Assembly (NCBI GenBank): GCA_029555925.1
Contig: JAKPQU010000026.1
Location: 1-30,014 of the forward strand
Reading direction: 5' to 3'
DNA length: 30,014 nucleotides
Source of the DNA: Bacillota bacterium
GTDB taxonomy: Bacteria > Eremiobacterota > SpSt-956 > JAKJGF01
Shown: piece after piece, positions 1 through 6,320 of the stretch
Layout of the letters: each line of letters opens with the position of its first letter
Position numbering within the stretch: position 1 is the first letter of the stretch
The notes under the pieces: generated by a model
What the model saw: only the letters and a program-made list of their open reading frames with translations
The model's database searches: none
Told to the model about the DNA's origin: nothing
Made by a program: the position numbers and the translations under genes

Positions 1-202
1 TGGAACGTTTATAACAGTTACAGCTTATATCATGCTACTTTACATTATAATTCAATAAAATATACCTGTGCTGCCGTGATATTTTTTTCTCCGGAACACC
101 AGGCAGGCAGACTACTATGTCTAAAGCTAAATAGTATTAGAATCCTTGCAGGATAAACCTCTTCTCATTTATGATTATGACTGAAATAAGTCATTGTTGT
201 TA
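1..202. other. Left-edge intergenic stretch
   Basis: AT-rich stretch downstream of the minus-strand hydrolase gene. Frame 1 of the plus strand is open from the window edge to a stop near base 159, but the translation resembles no family I know and the composition looks non-coding. I see no promoter, repeat or RNA that I can defend. Confidence 0.4.
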
Positions 203-1177
203 TTATTTTTTACCTGCTTCACTCCGTCTGAGAAAATCCCTTACTACTCTTATATATTCGTCATTTTTCTCCAGATTATGATGATGGGAAGAATCTTCAA
301 AAACAGCAATCTCCGAGCCGGGCATCATAGACTGATAATATTCTGTAGAAGACGGCGGTACTTCATCGTATCTGCCACAGGTAAGGAGAGTCGGAACAGT
401 TATTTCCTTCAACCTGTCCGTTCTTTCATAATCTTTAAGTATTCCTGTAACTGTAAATTCGCTCGGGCCCCACATATATTCATAAACAGGCTGACCTATT
501 TTTTCAAAGCTTTTGTTTACACAATCAGGCCATGGGTCAATGCGGCATACATGAAGTTTGTAATAAGCGTTCATAGCCTTCTGATATTCGGGAGAAGTAA
601 AATTACCTGCTGCTTCACTTTCTTTTATAGTCTTCTGCAGATCGTCAGGAAGTTCTGCCAGATAAAGCTTCTGATCCTCTATAAAACGGGAAGAACTCAA
701 GCATGGACTTGCAAATATAAGGCTTACCACATTATCAGGTTTTTTTGTAAGCATATAATCCACAGCAAGCATATTACCCCATCCCTGCCCCAGAATATGA
801 ACTTTATTTATCTCGAGGGCACTGCAGACAGTTTCTAATTCATCTACAAAATATTCCACACTGTAGAGAGACATATCAGATGGTCTGTCGGAATTACCGC
901 AACCGAGCTGATCATAAAAAATAACAGGTCTTTCGTCAGAAAGGGCTTCCAGTGAGGTAAGATAATCATGAGGGAAAGCAGGGCCTCCATGTAATACGAC
1001 GAGAGGAATTCCTACTTTATCAGCTCCTGCAATTCTGTACCATATTTTACCTGCCGGGAGATTAATATAGCCTTCTTTTACCGTTACAGTAACCTCGGAG
1101 GTTTTAGCCGCAGAAGCTGCTGCCATAAGAACAGACAAAATCAAGCATAGAGAGATAATTTTTAACATTACTTTCAT
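203..1177 (-). CDS. Secreted proline-iminopeptidase-like alpha/beta hydrolase lacking the nucleophile serine
   Basis: 324 residues. A signal peptide covers about residues 1-23 (hydrophobic core then ASA-AKT), so the protein is exported. The body follows the S33 prolyl-aminopeptidase/tricorn-interacting-factor family from end to end: HGGP oxyanion loop at 63-66, FYDQLGCGNSDRP at 87-99, cap region HVCRIDPWP at 209-217, MWGPSEF at 235-241, the acid in GRYDE (Asp271) and the base in SSHHH (His298-300). The nucleophile elbow, normally GQSWGG, reads GQGWGN (130-135), so residue 132 is Gly where the catalytic Ser belongs; the codon is GGA. Everything else is well kept, which suggests a pseudoenzyme or a very recent inactivation rather than decay. 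The ATG at 1177 has AAAGGA just upstream; a second in-frame ATG lies three codons in. A dyad motif lies about 40-65 bases upstream. Confidence 0.85.
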   Translation of the reverse strand: MKVMLKIISLCLILSVLMAAASAAKTSEVTVTVKEGYINLPAGKIWYRIAGADKVGIPLVVLHGGPAFPHDYLTSLEALSDERPVIFYDQLGCGNSDRPSDMSLYSVEYFVDELETVCSALEINKVHILGQGWGNMLAVDYMLTKKPDNVVSLIFASPCLSSSRFIEDQKLYLAELPDDLQKTIKESEAAGNFTSPEYQKAMNAYYKLHVCRIDPWPDCVNKSFEKIGQPVYEYMWGPSEFTVTGILKDYERTDRLKEITVPTLLTCGRYDEVPPSSTEYYQSMMPGSEIAVFEDSSHHHNLEKNDEYIRVVRDFLRRSEAGKK

Positions 1178-1216
1178 CCTTTCATTTTTTTTATAAATTA
1201 TTTAGATTTTACGACA

Positions 1217-1241
1217 TTTATAGTTAGTTTCATAACTATCC
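1217..1241 (-). promoter_or_regulatory. Dyad motif GTTATGAAAC-TAACTATAA upstream of the hydrolase gene
   Basis: On the minus strand the site reads ATAGTTA-TGAAAC-TAACTAT, a perfect 7-bp inverted repeat with a 6-base spacer, 40-64 bases before the hydrolase start. The same 24-25 bases recur in the other orientation at 25681-25705. Related copies lie at 9107, 3459, 1344, 22442 and 29741. The position and symmetry fit an operator or promoter element, but function is inferred. Confidence 0.45.
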
Positions 1242-1254
1242 ATAAATAATGACC

Positions 1255-1329
1255 TCGTAATGCGTAAAGCGTAATGCGTGATGCGCAGGGATTAAACCCG
1301 TCACGAGTCACGCGTTAAGCGTCACGACG
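1255..1329. repeat. Degenerate heptanucleotide repeat array
   Basis: Tandem 7-base units of the type CGTAATG, CGTGATG, CGTCACG flank a short AGGGATTAAACCCGT segment; that segment plus array recurs at about 16001-16040. A single extra unit pair (CGTCACGCGTCAC) lies at 1430-1443. GC-rich arrays of this kind occur in most gaps of the window and stand out from the AT-rich background. Confidence 0.7.
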
Positions 1330-1599
1330 ACTAAAATTCTAATAAGTTATGAAATACACTATAAAATGAACATTCCTGTACCTTTAAATTACGGCCCCGG
1401 GAACAAGCATCTGATAAAATCATTCCTCCCGTCACGCGTCACTAAAGCTCATATGTATTATTTATGCTCACACCGGCAAGATATTTTAAACCTGCCACTT
1501 GCACTGCCATTTATTACAGGCAGAGTACTTCAAGGCAATATACATAATAGGGTTTCCTCAATAAATACAAACTTTAATATTTTCTGTTTTATACTGATA

Positions 1600-1785
1600 A
1601 AATGGACAGTTGAAATCGCATCCAAAAAGAAAAGTATTTTTCCTTCAAAAACAAAAGCTCCGTCCTATGAACATATTACTTCAGGAGATCATAAAAATTT
1701 CACTATCTGGTGCCTGAGAAGCCATAGACATTACCTACAGGCAGGATTTCCCCGGTATGCTCCCGGACAGGGGCTTATACTCAAT
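1600..1785 (+). pseudogene. Remnant of a kinase-pseudopilin gene (C-terminal tail)
   Basis: The translation at 1660-1785 (SYEHITSGDHKNFTIWC, then a Gly-Phe-Pro-x-Tyr-x-Pro-Gly-x-Gly-Leu-Ile-Leu end) matches the last 40 residues of the kinase-pseudopilin proteins encoded at 6321, 12329 and 14416, which end YEYKTS...NFTIWC...GYPQYSPGEGFIF. Twenty codons earlier, in the same frame, IKWTVEIA resembles the kinase-domain segment IKWTAELA/VTWTIEIA found near residue 120 of those proteins. About 330 residues between the two would be missing, so this reads as a gene copy with a large internal deletion. The enclosing open frame (1366-1872) has no family match outside this part and overlaps the flavoprotein gene on the other strand. 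The tail match is good; the kinase scrap is weak. Confidence 0.5.
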
Positions 1786-1796
1786 TTGCACACTGT

Positions 1797-2558
1797 TCAT
1801 ACCTGCCTGCCCATCTCGTTCCTGGCATATTCAATGGCATATTTCTTAATAAATCTTACAGGCGGAAGATAAGGAACAATCTTCTTATTTGCTTTCCTCT
1901 GGGTGGATTTCTTTATATAACCGAGAGTTGCCAGTTCCGCTCCTGCCTGTTCAAAAGCTTTATATGCATCCAGTATTTCAGGAAATTTTTTTTCTCTTTC
2001 CCGGTCACTGCCATGTCCAACAAGTGCTCCTGCCTGCCTGAGAAGGAGTCCCACCTGAGGTGCATCCATAAATTTAGAAAAAGTCTTAAAATATCTGATA
2101 ATATTCTCAGGTGTCTCGTTTTCAACATTATCGCAGCAAATAAGAGGAACAAAAGGTTTCCCTGCTATTTCCTCTGTTACATGGTGGAAAAACATACCGC
2201 TTTTCGAAATCTTCAGATCATACACATGGGATGTAGAATAAAATCTGTCCAGAAAAATCTTTAACAGTCCTGACATATTGAATATATATACAGGGGTGCC
2301 ATAGATTATTATATCCGCTTCTGTCATTTTATTAAAAATTTCTTTTACATCATCTTTATCTTCATAAATACATTTAAGAAAATGCTCTTCTGTCTGACAT
2401 CTGTCACAGGCAATACATCTGTTTATTTTCAATTTCGACAGTGTAATTACCTCACAGTCCGCACCGGCAGATTCTACACCGGTAAAAACCTTATCTATAA
2501 GAAAAGCTGTATAACCTTTCTCGCCTCTGTAACTGGAATTAATGGCAAGTATTTTCAC
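1797..2558 (-). CDS. Iron-sulfur flavoprotein / NADPH-dependent FMN reductase family
   Basis: 253 residues from the GTG at 2558. The frame also has a GTG at 2576 overlapping the upstream stop, but GGAGG lies seven bases before the 2558 GTG and the homologous neighbour starts at the same point (MKVLAINGS versus VKILAINSS), so I choose 2558. Flavodoxin-like fold: an FMN phosphate-binding loop (NSSYRGEKGYTA) near the N-terminus, then CIACDRCQTEEHFLKC, a Cys-x2-Cys-x2-Cys-x6-Cys set expected to hold a [4Fe-4S] cluster, then GTPVYIFNMSGLLKIFLDRF, the flavin-contacting signature. The C-terminal tail (PYLPPVRFIKKY) is extra relative to the neighbour. It probably moves electrons from a reduced cofactor to a small substrate; the substrate cannot be told. 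It is translationally coupled to the gene at 2573-3313. Confidence 0.85.
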   Translation of the reverse strand: MKILAINSSYRGEKGYTAFLIDKVFTGVESAGADCEVITLSKLKINRCIACDRCQTEEHFLKCIYEDKDDVKEIFNKMTEADIIIYGTPVYIFNMSGLLKIFLDRFYSTSHVYDLKISKSGMFFHHVTEEIAGKPFVPLICCDNVENETPENIIRYFKTFSKFMDAPQVGLLLRQAGALVGHGSDREREKKFPEILDAYKAFEQAGAELATLGYIKKSTQRKANKKIVPYLPPVRFIKKYAIEYARNEMGRQV

Positions 2559-2572
2559 AGGGAAACCTCCAA

Positions 2573-3313
2573 TCACTCGTCCTGTTTTTTATATTTCTCT
2601 ATTATTGCAGCCCAGTGTTCATTTGCCCTTTTTCTGAACGTTTCCGAATCGCCGGGGAATAAATTCCATTTAAGCTGTTCCTCCACATCTTCCGAAACAG
2701 AGCCGAGTTTTACCATTTCTTCTCCTGCAGTACGGACACTGTCATAATAAGTTTTAAAGTAATCCTGCATCTCTTCTCTGCTCAGTGCTTCCGCAGAAGG
2801 TCTGTAAATTTCACCGAGATTTTTTCTGCCCACTTCTTTTACATAATGTTTAAACCATGCAGAAAGGGCATCGAAATGATTGAATTCAGGGAAACCGCAT
2901 GGTGACACAAGAGCCATGGCAGATGGTTTTTTATAACGTTCAGGATGGGTTGTAGCACCGGGTATATTAGGATTTTCTACAAGCCATGGTTCACATACGG
3001 GAAGAGTCCTTTCTATAAAATTTTTAAGCAGGCCTGACATAGTAAAATGATAGAGTGGTGTGCCCAGGACTACTGCATCTGAATTGATGAACTTCTCAAG
3101 TAAAGTTTCCATGTCATCTTTCTGGATACATTTACCGGGAGTTTTTGTCCAGCACATGTAACATCCCACGCAATGATTTACTTTCAATTTACTCAGATGG
3201 ACAATTTCAGTAGTAGCGCCGGCCCGTCTCATACCTTCGAGAAGCGGGTTTAAGATATGGGCTGTACTACTTTTTTCTCCTCTTGGAGAACCGTTAATGG
3301 CAAGAACTTTCAT
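2573..3313 (-). CDS. Iron-sulfur flavoprotein / NADPH-dependent FMN reductase family
   Basis: 246 residues, first gene of a two-gene minus-strand unit. NGSPRGEKSSTA at 8-19 is the FMN phosphate loop; the CVGCYMCWTKTPGKC stretch is the Cys-x2-Cys-x2-Cys-x7-Cys cluster motif; GTPLYHFTMSGLLKNFIERT is the flavin signature. The C-terminal half (HFDALSAWFKHYVKEVG) resembles flavodoxin-family NAD(P)H oxidoreductases. The ATG at 3313 follows AAGGAGGTTTTTTT, a strong ribosome site. The two flavoproteins share layout and probably arose by tandem duplication; with both in one transcript, they may act as a pair or on related substrates. The function is soluble redox chemistry in the cytoplasm; nothing here identifies the electron acceptor. 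Confidence 0.87.
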   Translation of the reverse strand: MKVLAINGSPRGEKSSTAHILNPLLEGMRRAGATTEIVHLSKLKVNHCVGCYMCWTKTPGKCIQKDDMETLLEKFINSDAVVLGTPLYHFTMSGLLKNFIERTLPVCEPWLVENPNIPGATTHPERYKKPSAMALVSPCGFPEFNHFDALSAWFKHYVKEVGRKNLGEIYRPSAEALSREEMQDYFKTYYDSVRTAGEEMVKLGSVSEDVEEQLKWNLFPGDSETFRKRANEHWAAIIEKYKKQDE

Positions 3314-3458
3314 AAAAAAACCTCCTTATTTAACGTGATGCGATAAAAATATTCTACAGAAAATTTAAAAAAACCTTCTTTACTGAAGTGCGAATTGAGA
3401 AGTGAAAATAATAGGACATTACTCACGACTAACGACTAAACTTCTCACATGTGCCATA

Positions 3459-3497
3459 CGACACTTACAACTATATTCATAACTGATATTATATAAT
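3459..3497. promoter_or_regulatory. Copy of the GTTATGAA motif followed by a TATAAT box
   Basis: The minus strand of 3459-3484 reads CAGTTATGAATATAGTTGTA followed by AGTGTCG; the copy before the hydrolase gene (1217) is likewise followed by AATGTCG. On the plus strand a TATAAT at 3492-3497 could serve as the -10 box for the structured RNA that follows, but there is no convincing -35 box at 17 bases. Confidence 0.3.
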
Positions 3498-3516
3498 CAG
3501 AGAGAAGATGAGGTAA

Positions 3517-3669
3517 GAAGTGAAGAAGTTTTTTCCGGCACGCTCCGGATAGAGGGTGTAATCCCCTCCACTTCTAATATTAGCCGCCTATCCAGGTTAG
3601 GGTCCCGTAAGGATAGGCAGAGGGGTGCCAGCATCGTGCCCCCGGGTTCGACTCCCCCATAGGCGGCCA
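3517..3669 (+). ncRNA. Structured RNA candidate with a tRNA-like 3' domain
   Basis: A GC-rich island in AT-rich surroundings with many perfect stems. 5' module: GAAGTG (3517-3522) pairs with CACTTC (3569-3574), enclosing hairpins TCCGG/CCGGA (3534-3549) and GAGGG/CCCTC (3552-3568). 3' module: GCCGCCTAT (3583-3591) pairs with ATAGGCGGC (3659-3667), followed by CA. Inside lie GGGGTGC/GTGCCCC (3622-3642, 7-base loop) and a T-arm-like GGG-TTCGACT-CCC (3644-3656). GCCTATCC (3586-3593) can instead pair with GGATAGGC (3611-3618), giving a competing fold. There is no D arm and the arm with loop CAGCATC lacks U33, so this is not a normal tRNA. The two-module form recalls Y-RNA-like YrlA or the tRNA domain of tmRNA; identity is unknown. 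Confidence 0.5.
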
Positions 3670-3705
3670 TTTACTGAGGTGAGCATAAATAATACATATA
3701 TGCTC

Positions 3706-3736
3706 TCGTAACGCGTAACGCGTAACGCGTGACGGG
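3706..3736. repeat. Heptanucleotide repeat array
   Basis: Three perfect tandem CGTAACG units followed by CGTGACGGGA, in the gap between the structured RNA and the end of the WD40 gene. The 3' part (CGTAACGCGTGACGGGA) is shared with the array at 9045-9075. Confidence 0.75.
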
Positions 3737-3768
3737 AAGAAGACTTTTATTACATGCTTACGCTCAGG

Positions 3769-5289
3769 TCAATAAAGCTCCCGAACAATATTCCATCTTT
3801 TAATATGTCCTGACATATCGGAGGTCAACATAAAGGAAGCATCCGGAGTAATCTGCATAAAATTAAGTCCTTTATGGAAGATCTCAAGTTTTTCGGATGT
3901 ATCTGAAGCTATATCATAAAGACAGAGAGAATCACCTGATATATAGAATATCTGTCTGCCGTCACCTGTCAGAATGGCTCTGCCGCATGGTTTTAAAGTT
4001 TTTAATATCTCCCCTGACAAAATATTCCAGAGTTTGGAAACTCCGTCCATATAAGAAGAGAGGAGTAATTTTTCGTCAGAACTGACAGATATATGCCTGA
4101 TTGAATCATTATGACCTTCAAAGCTTGTCACACAGTTCCCGCTGATTAGATCCCACAGTTTTATAGTTTTATCCCTGCTCCCTGAATAAATATTATTTCC
4201 GTTAACAACTAAATTCCATATTTCATCACTGTGACCTTCAAGTGTCTTAATCAGAGTAGCAGAAGCTATATGCCAGATTTTTATAGTTCTGTCAATGCCG
4301 GCAGAAACTGCCATATCCCCTGTTATAGAAAGAGACGTAACCCTTCCAGTATGTCCTTCCAGAACATTAAAACATTCGCCGGACTCATTCCAGAACCTTA
4401 TTTTGCCATCTTCATAGCCGGCCACGATGAGTTTATTATCATAAGACAGATAAACACTTCTCACTGCTCCCGTATAGGGAGAGGATTTCATAAGAGCTCT
4501 CCCGTCTTCCATATTCCAGAGAATTACATAACCGCCTGCCGACAGAGCCAGTTGCCCGTCATTACTCATATATGCCATATATATCATATCTCCCGGCACT
4601 TTAAAAGAGCCTGTTAAATATATATGAGAATCGTGGCCCGTGATGCGTGACGTGTGACGGGAGAGTAACGTTTCGTTCTTCATCGTCACCGGAAGATCAT
4701 GACAGCTTATAGGCTGAAGGTCAGGGAAATTTTCTATAAGAGACTCTGACGTTTCATGCCGTTCTCTCATATCACTTTCCTGCAATTCCCAGTCCAGTCT
4801 CCAGAGTTTTATCGTTCTCTCGCTGTCTGCCGTCACGAGGAAATTTCCGTCACGGCTTAATTGAATGGCTCTATAGTCATGTTCCGTTTCCATTGTTTTT
4901 ATTGACACACCTGCAGAAAGATCCCATAATTTAAGAGATTTTTTGTTTCTGTCAAAGTGATGAGACGTTCCCGATACTGCAAACTGTCCGTCAAAACTCA
5001 AAGAAACATTTTTTATTTCTCCTTCTTCTCCGTCGATTATCCGTAAGGGTTTGCCTGATGAAAGATCCCATAATATGAGTTCACTGCCTCCAGAAAGAAC
5101 AAATCTTGAATTACCTGCAAAAGACAGAGACAAAACATCTTTCGAAGAGCCTTCCAGGATTTTTACGAAATTACCGTTATAACAGACTCTTATATCATTA
5201 CCGCAGGAGAAAAGAACTTTCCTGTCTCTGCCCGGAGAAAGACACCTGAGATTTTCCGCATAATGGTTTTTGATAAGTGTTCCGTCCAT
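3769..5289 (-). CDS. WD40 repeat protein, 5' end removed by an IS
   Basis: 506 residues from the ATG at 5289. At least nine WD-type repeats are visible by their closing motifs: LILWDLSSG, LKLWDLSAG, IKLWRLDW, VILWNMEDG, IRFWNESG, IKIWHIAS, IKLWDLISG, SKLWNILSG, IKRWNIVREL. The chain should fold as one or two beta-propellers and act as a binding scaffold; no catalytic domain is present. The frame stays open upstream of this ATG as NSYNDLKIWH, the end of a further WD repeat, right up to the IS boundary at 5319/5320, and meets a stop inside the IS. The gene was therefore longer and has lost its start; the ATG at 5289 has no good ribosome site, so expression is doubtful. WD40 blocks like this are often fused to Ser/Thr kinases, but the missing part is unknown. 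A repeat element lies within the coding region. Confidence 0.75.
   Translation of the reverse strand: MDGTLIKNHYAENLRCLSPGRDRKVLFSCGNDIRVCYNGNFVKILEGSSKDVLSLSFAGNSRFVLSGGSELILWDLSSGKPLRIIDGEEGEIKNVSLSFDGQFAVSGTSHHFDRNKKSLKLWDLSAGVSIKTMETEHDYRAIQLSRDGNFLVTADSERTIKLWRLDWELQESDMRERHETSESLIENFPDLQPISCHDLPVTMKNETLLSRHTSRITGHDSHIYLTGSFKVPGDMIYMAYMSNDGQLALSAGGYVILWNMEDGRALMKSSPYTGAVRSVYLSYDNKLIVAGYEDGKIRFWNESGECFNVLEGHTGRVTSLSITGDMAVSAGIDRTIKIWHIASATLIKTLEGHSDEIWNLVVNGNNIYSGSRDKTIKLWDLISGNCVTSFEGHNDSIRHISVSSDEKLLLSSYMDGVSKLWNILSGEILKTLKPCGRAILTGDGRQIFYISGDSLCLYDIASDTSEKLEIFHKGLNFMQITPDASFMLTSDMSGHIKRWNIVRELY
4637..4662. repeat. Heptanucleotide repeat copy inside the WD40 coding sequence
   Basis: The bases CCCGTGATGCGTGACG followed by TGTGACGGGA belong to the same family as the intergenic arrays (CGTGACGGGA is shared with 3726 and 9066). 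Here they are translated in frame as about residues 209-218 (LLSRHTSRITG) in the linker between two blades, so the propeller is probably not disrupted. Confidence 0.6.
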
Positions 5290-5319
5290 ATGCCATATTT
5301 TTAAATCATTATAAGAATT

Positions 5320-6124
5320 GGTAGTCCTAAAGACATAGTGGTAAAATTAATATTTACCTATAAACCATAGAATCATTATAATGATGTATAAACATCCATA
5401 TGGCTCCGATATGGTTTTCAATCTTTTTTGAAAAAGAAAGAGTCTTTCTTACTAACCGCGAAACCCTTTGTCTCATTGTGCAATTAAACCTTTCAATATA
5501 ACTTGTTTTTCCACTTTCCTTACCAACAGGACGGTGTCTTTTAGAAGGAAAGATTTCCCTGGAAGATGACCAAAAATCTGTATAACAAATAGCACTTTGA
5601 CGATAAACACCGGGTAAAGAATTCCATAAACCCCAAGCCCCTTCTCTATCACGACTACCCACATAAAGACCTACGATTTCTCTTGTACCTACATCCATAG
5701 CCAGCCAAATCCATTGTTTATTACCTTTATTCCCAACAAAAGACCACATCTCATCACATTGTATTCTTAATTGACCTTTTTTTATCTTCAGTTTCACTTT
5801 CTGTGCTATAACATCGTATTTTTTATTTACATAGTTTTGCAGCCAACACTCTGAAACACCAGTAGCTCTTGCTATACCTGCAAGGGAAACTTTTTTTAAT
5901 AGTAACTTATCTATCAAATCTTTCGTATCCTGTGAAATAATTTTATTTTGTGGGTTCTCTACAAATTGTCTGGCACATTCCTTACACTCATACTTTTGCT
6001 TGCCATTATGAATTGTTCCATTTTTGATAGTCCTTTCACCGCCACAACTTGGACAAACCATTTTTATTCTCCTTCAATACTTTTTTATCTTATTATATCA
6101 TACAACTACTTCTTTAGGACTACC
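5320..6124 (-). mobile_element. IS1-family insertion sequence (about 805 bp)
   Basis: Terminal inverted repeats begin GGTAGTCCTAAAGA at both ends and match at about 20 of 24 positions (left 5320-5343; right on the minus strand from 6124). A single transposase gene fills the interior, as in the single-ORF branch of the IS1 family. The nine bases on each side (ATAAGAATT and AGCTAAAGA) are not a direct repeat, so no target duplication is left. Both flanks are 5'-truncated gene pieces, implying a deletion or rearrangement next to the element. Confidence 0.85.
5354..6061 (-). CDS. IS1-family transposase (single-frame type)
   Basis: 235 residues. An N-terminal zinc finger (CPSCGG, then YECKECARQF near residue 28) is followed by a helix-turn-helix region (SLAGIARATGVSECWLQNYV, about 59-78) and the catalytic core: QCDEMWSFVGNKGNKQWIWLAMD with the first Asp, CYTDFWSSS with the second, and SYIERFNCTMRQRVSRLVRK with the Glu. 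It cuts and joins the ends of its own element. ATG at 6061 follows GAAGGAG. Length and motifs are complete, so the element could be active. Confidence 0.9.
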   Translation of the reverse strand: MVCPSCGGERTIKNGTIHNGKQKYECKECARQFVENPQNKIISQDTKDLIDKLLLKKVSLAGIARATGVSECWLQNYVNKKYDVIAQKVKLKIKKGQLRIQCDEMWSFVGNKGNKQWIWLAMDVGTREIVGLYVGSRDREGAWGLWNSLPGVYRQSAICYTDFWSSSREIFPSKRHRPVGKESGKTSYIERFNCTMRQRVSRLVRKTLSFSKKIENHIGAIWMFIHHYNDSMVYR

Positions 6125-6126
6125 AG

Positions 6127-6246
6127 CTAAAGAAAGCTCTGGAAATTTTAAAGAAAGATCGTCCCTTACTCGATACCTTATCAGAGGCTTTACTTGAGAA
6201 AAATCGTATTAGAAAAGATGAATTAAAAGAAATTCTCCAATTATAG
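6127..6246 (+). pseudogene. C-terminal fragment of an FtsH-like AAA+ metalloprotease
   Basis: Immediately right of the IS the plus strand reads LKKALEILKKDRPLLDTL, then SEALLEKNRIRKDELKEILQL and a stop at 6246. The pattern A-x2-IL-x5-LD-x2-(S/A)-x2-LLE-x7-EL-x2-IL is that of the last helices of FtsH (peptidase M41). Everything upstream is lost at the IS boundary, so this is a dead 3' end. The short length keeps the family call tentative. Confidence 0.5.
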
Positions 6247-6270
6247 AACCTCAATAAAAGCATTTTAGAA

Positions 6271-6300
6271 TGACCCTCTATAAAAAACCTGTGATATAAT
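6271..6300 (+). promoter_or_regulatory. Promoter of kinase 1, shared with kinase 2
   Basis: ATGACCCTCT followed 15 bases later by TGATATAATATTTC, with TATAAT at 6295-6300 and AGAGGTGAA as ribosome site. The same blocks in the same order precede kinase 2 (12280-12310). Spacing between the TGACC element and TATAAT is about 18-19 bases, longer than ideal for a -35 box. Confidence 0.5.
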
Positions 6301-6320
6301 ATTTCCAGAGGTGAAAAGCT

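Noticed and set aside
1..159. Open frame running in from the left edge
   Set aside because: 52 codons without a stop can arise by chance here and the translation resembles nothing.
194..838. 214-codon open frame on the plus strand
   Set aside because: It lies opposite a well-supported hydrolase gene; its composition (Phe/Ile/Lys/Arg-rich, no domain) is that of an antisense shadow.
1255..1329. CRISPR array
   Set aside because: Repeats are 7-base tandem units without unique spacers.
3583..3669. Canonical tRNA gene (possibly tRNA-Cys with GCA, or tRNA-Sec)
   Set aside because: The acceptor-like stem and T-arm sequence fit, but there is no D arm, the putative anticodon loop (CAGCATC) lacks U33, the T stem pairs only three bases, and no TCA anticodon exists for tRNA-Sec.
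3583..3669. Bacterial SRP (4.5S) RNA
   Set aside because: The GTTAGGGTCCCGTAAGGATAGG stretch superficially resembles the SRP apex, but the GGAAGCAGC core is absent and the 5' and 3' arms are not symmetric.
5311..6133. Target-site duplication of the IS1 element
   Set aside because: The flanking nine bases (ATAAGAATT, AGCTAAAGA) do not match in any register I tried.
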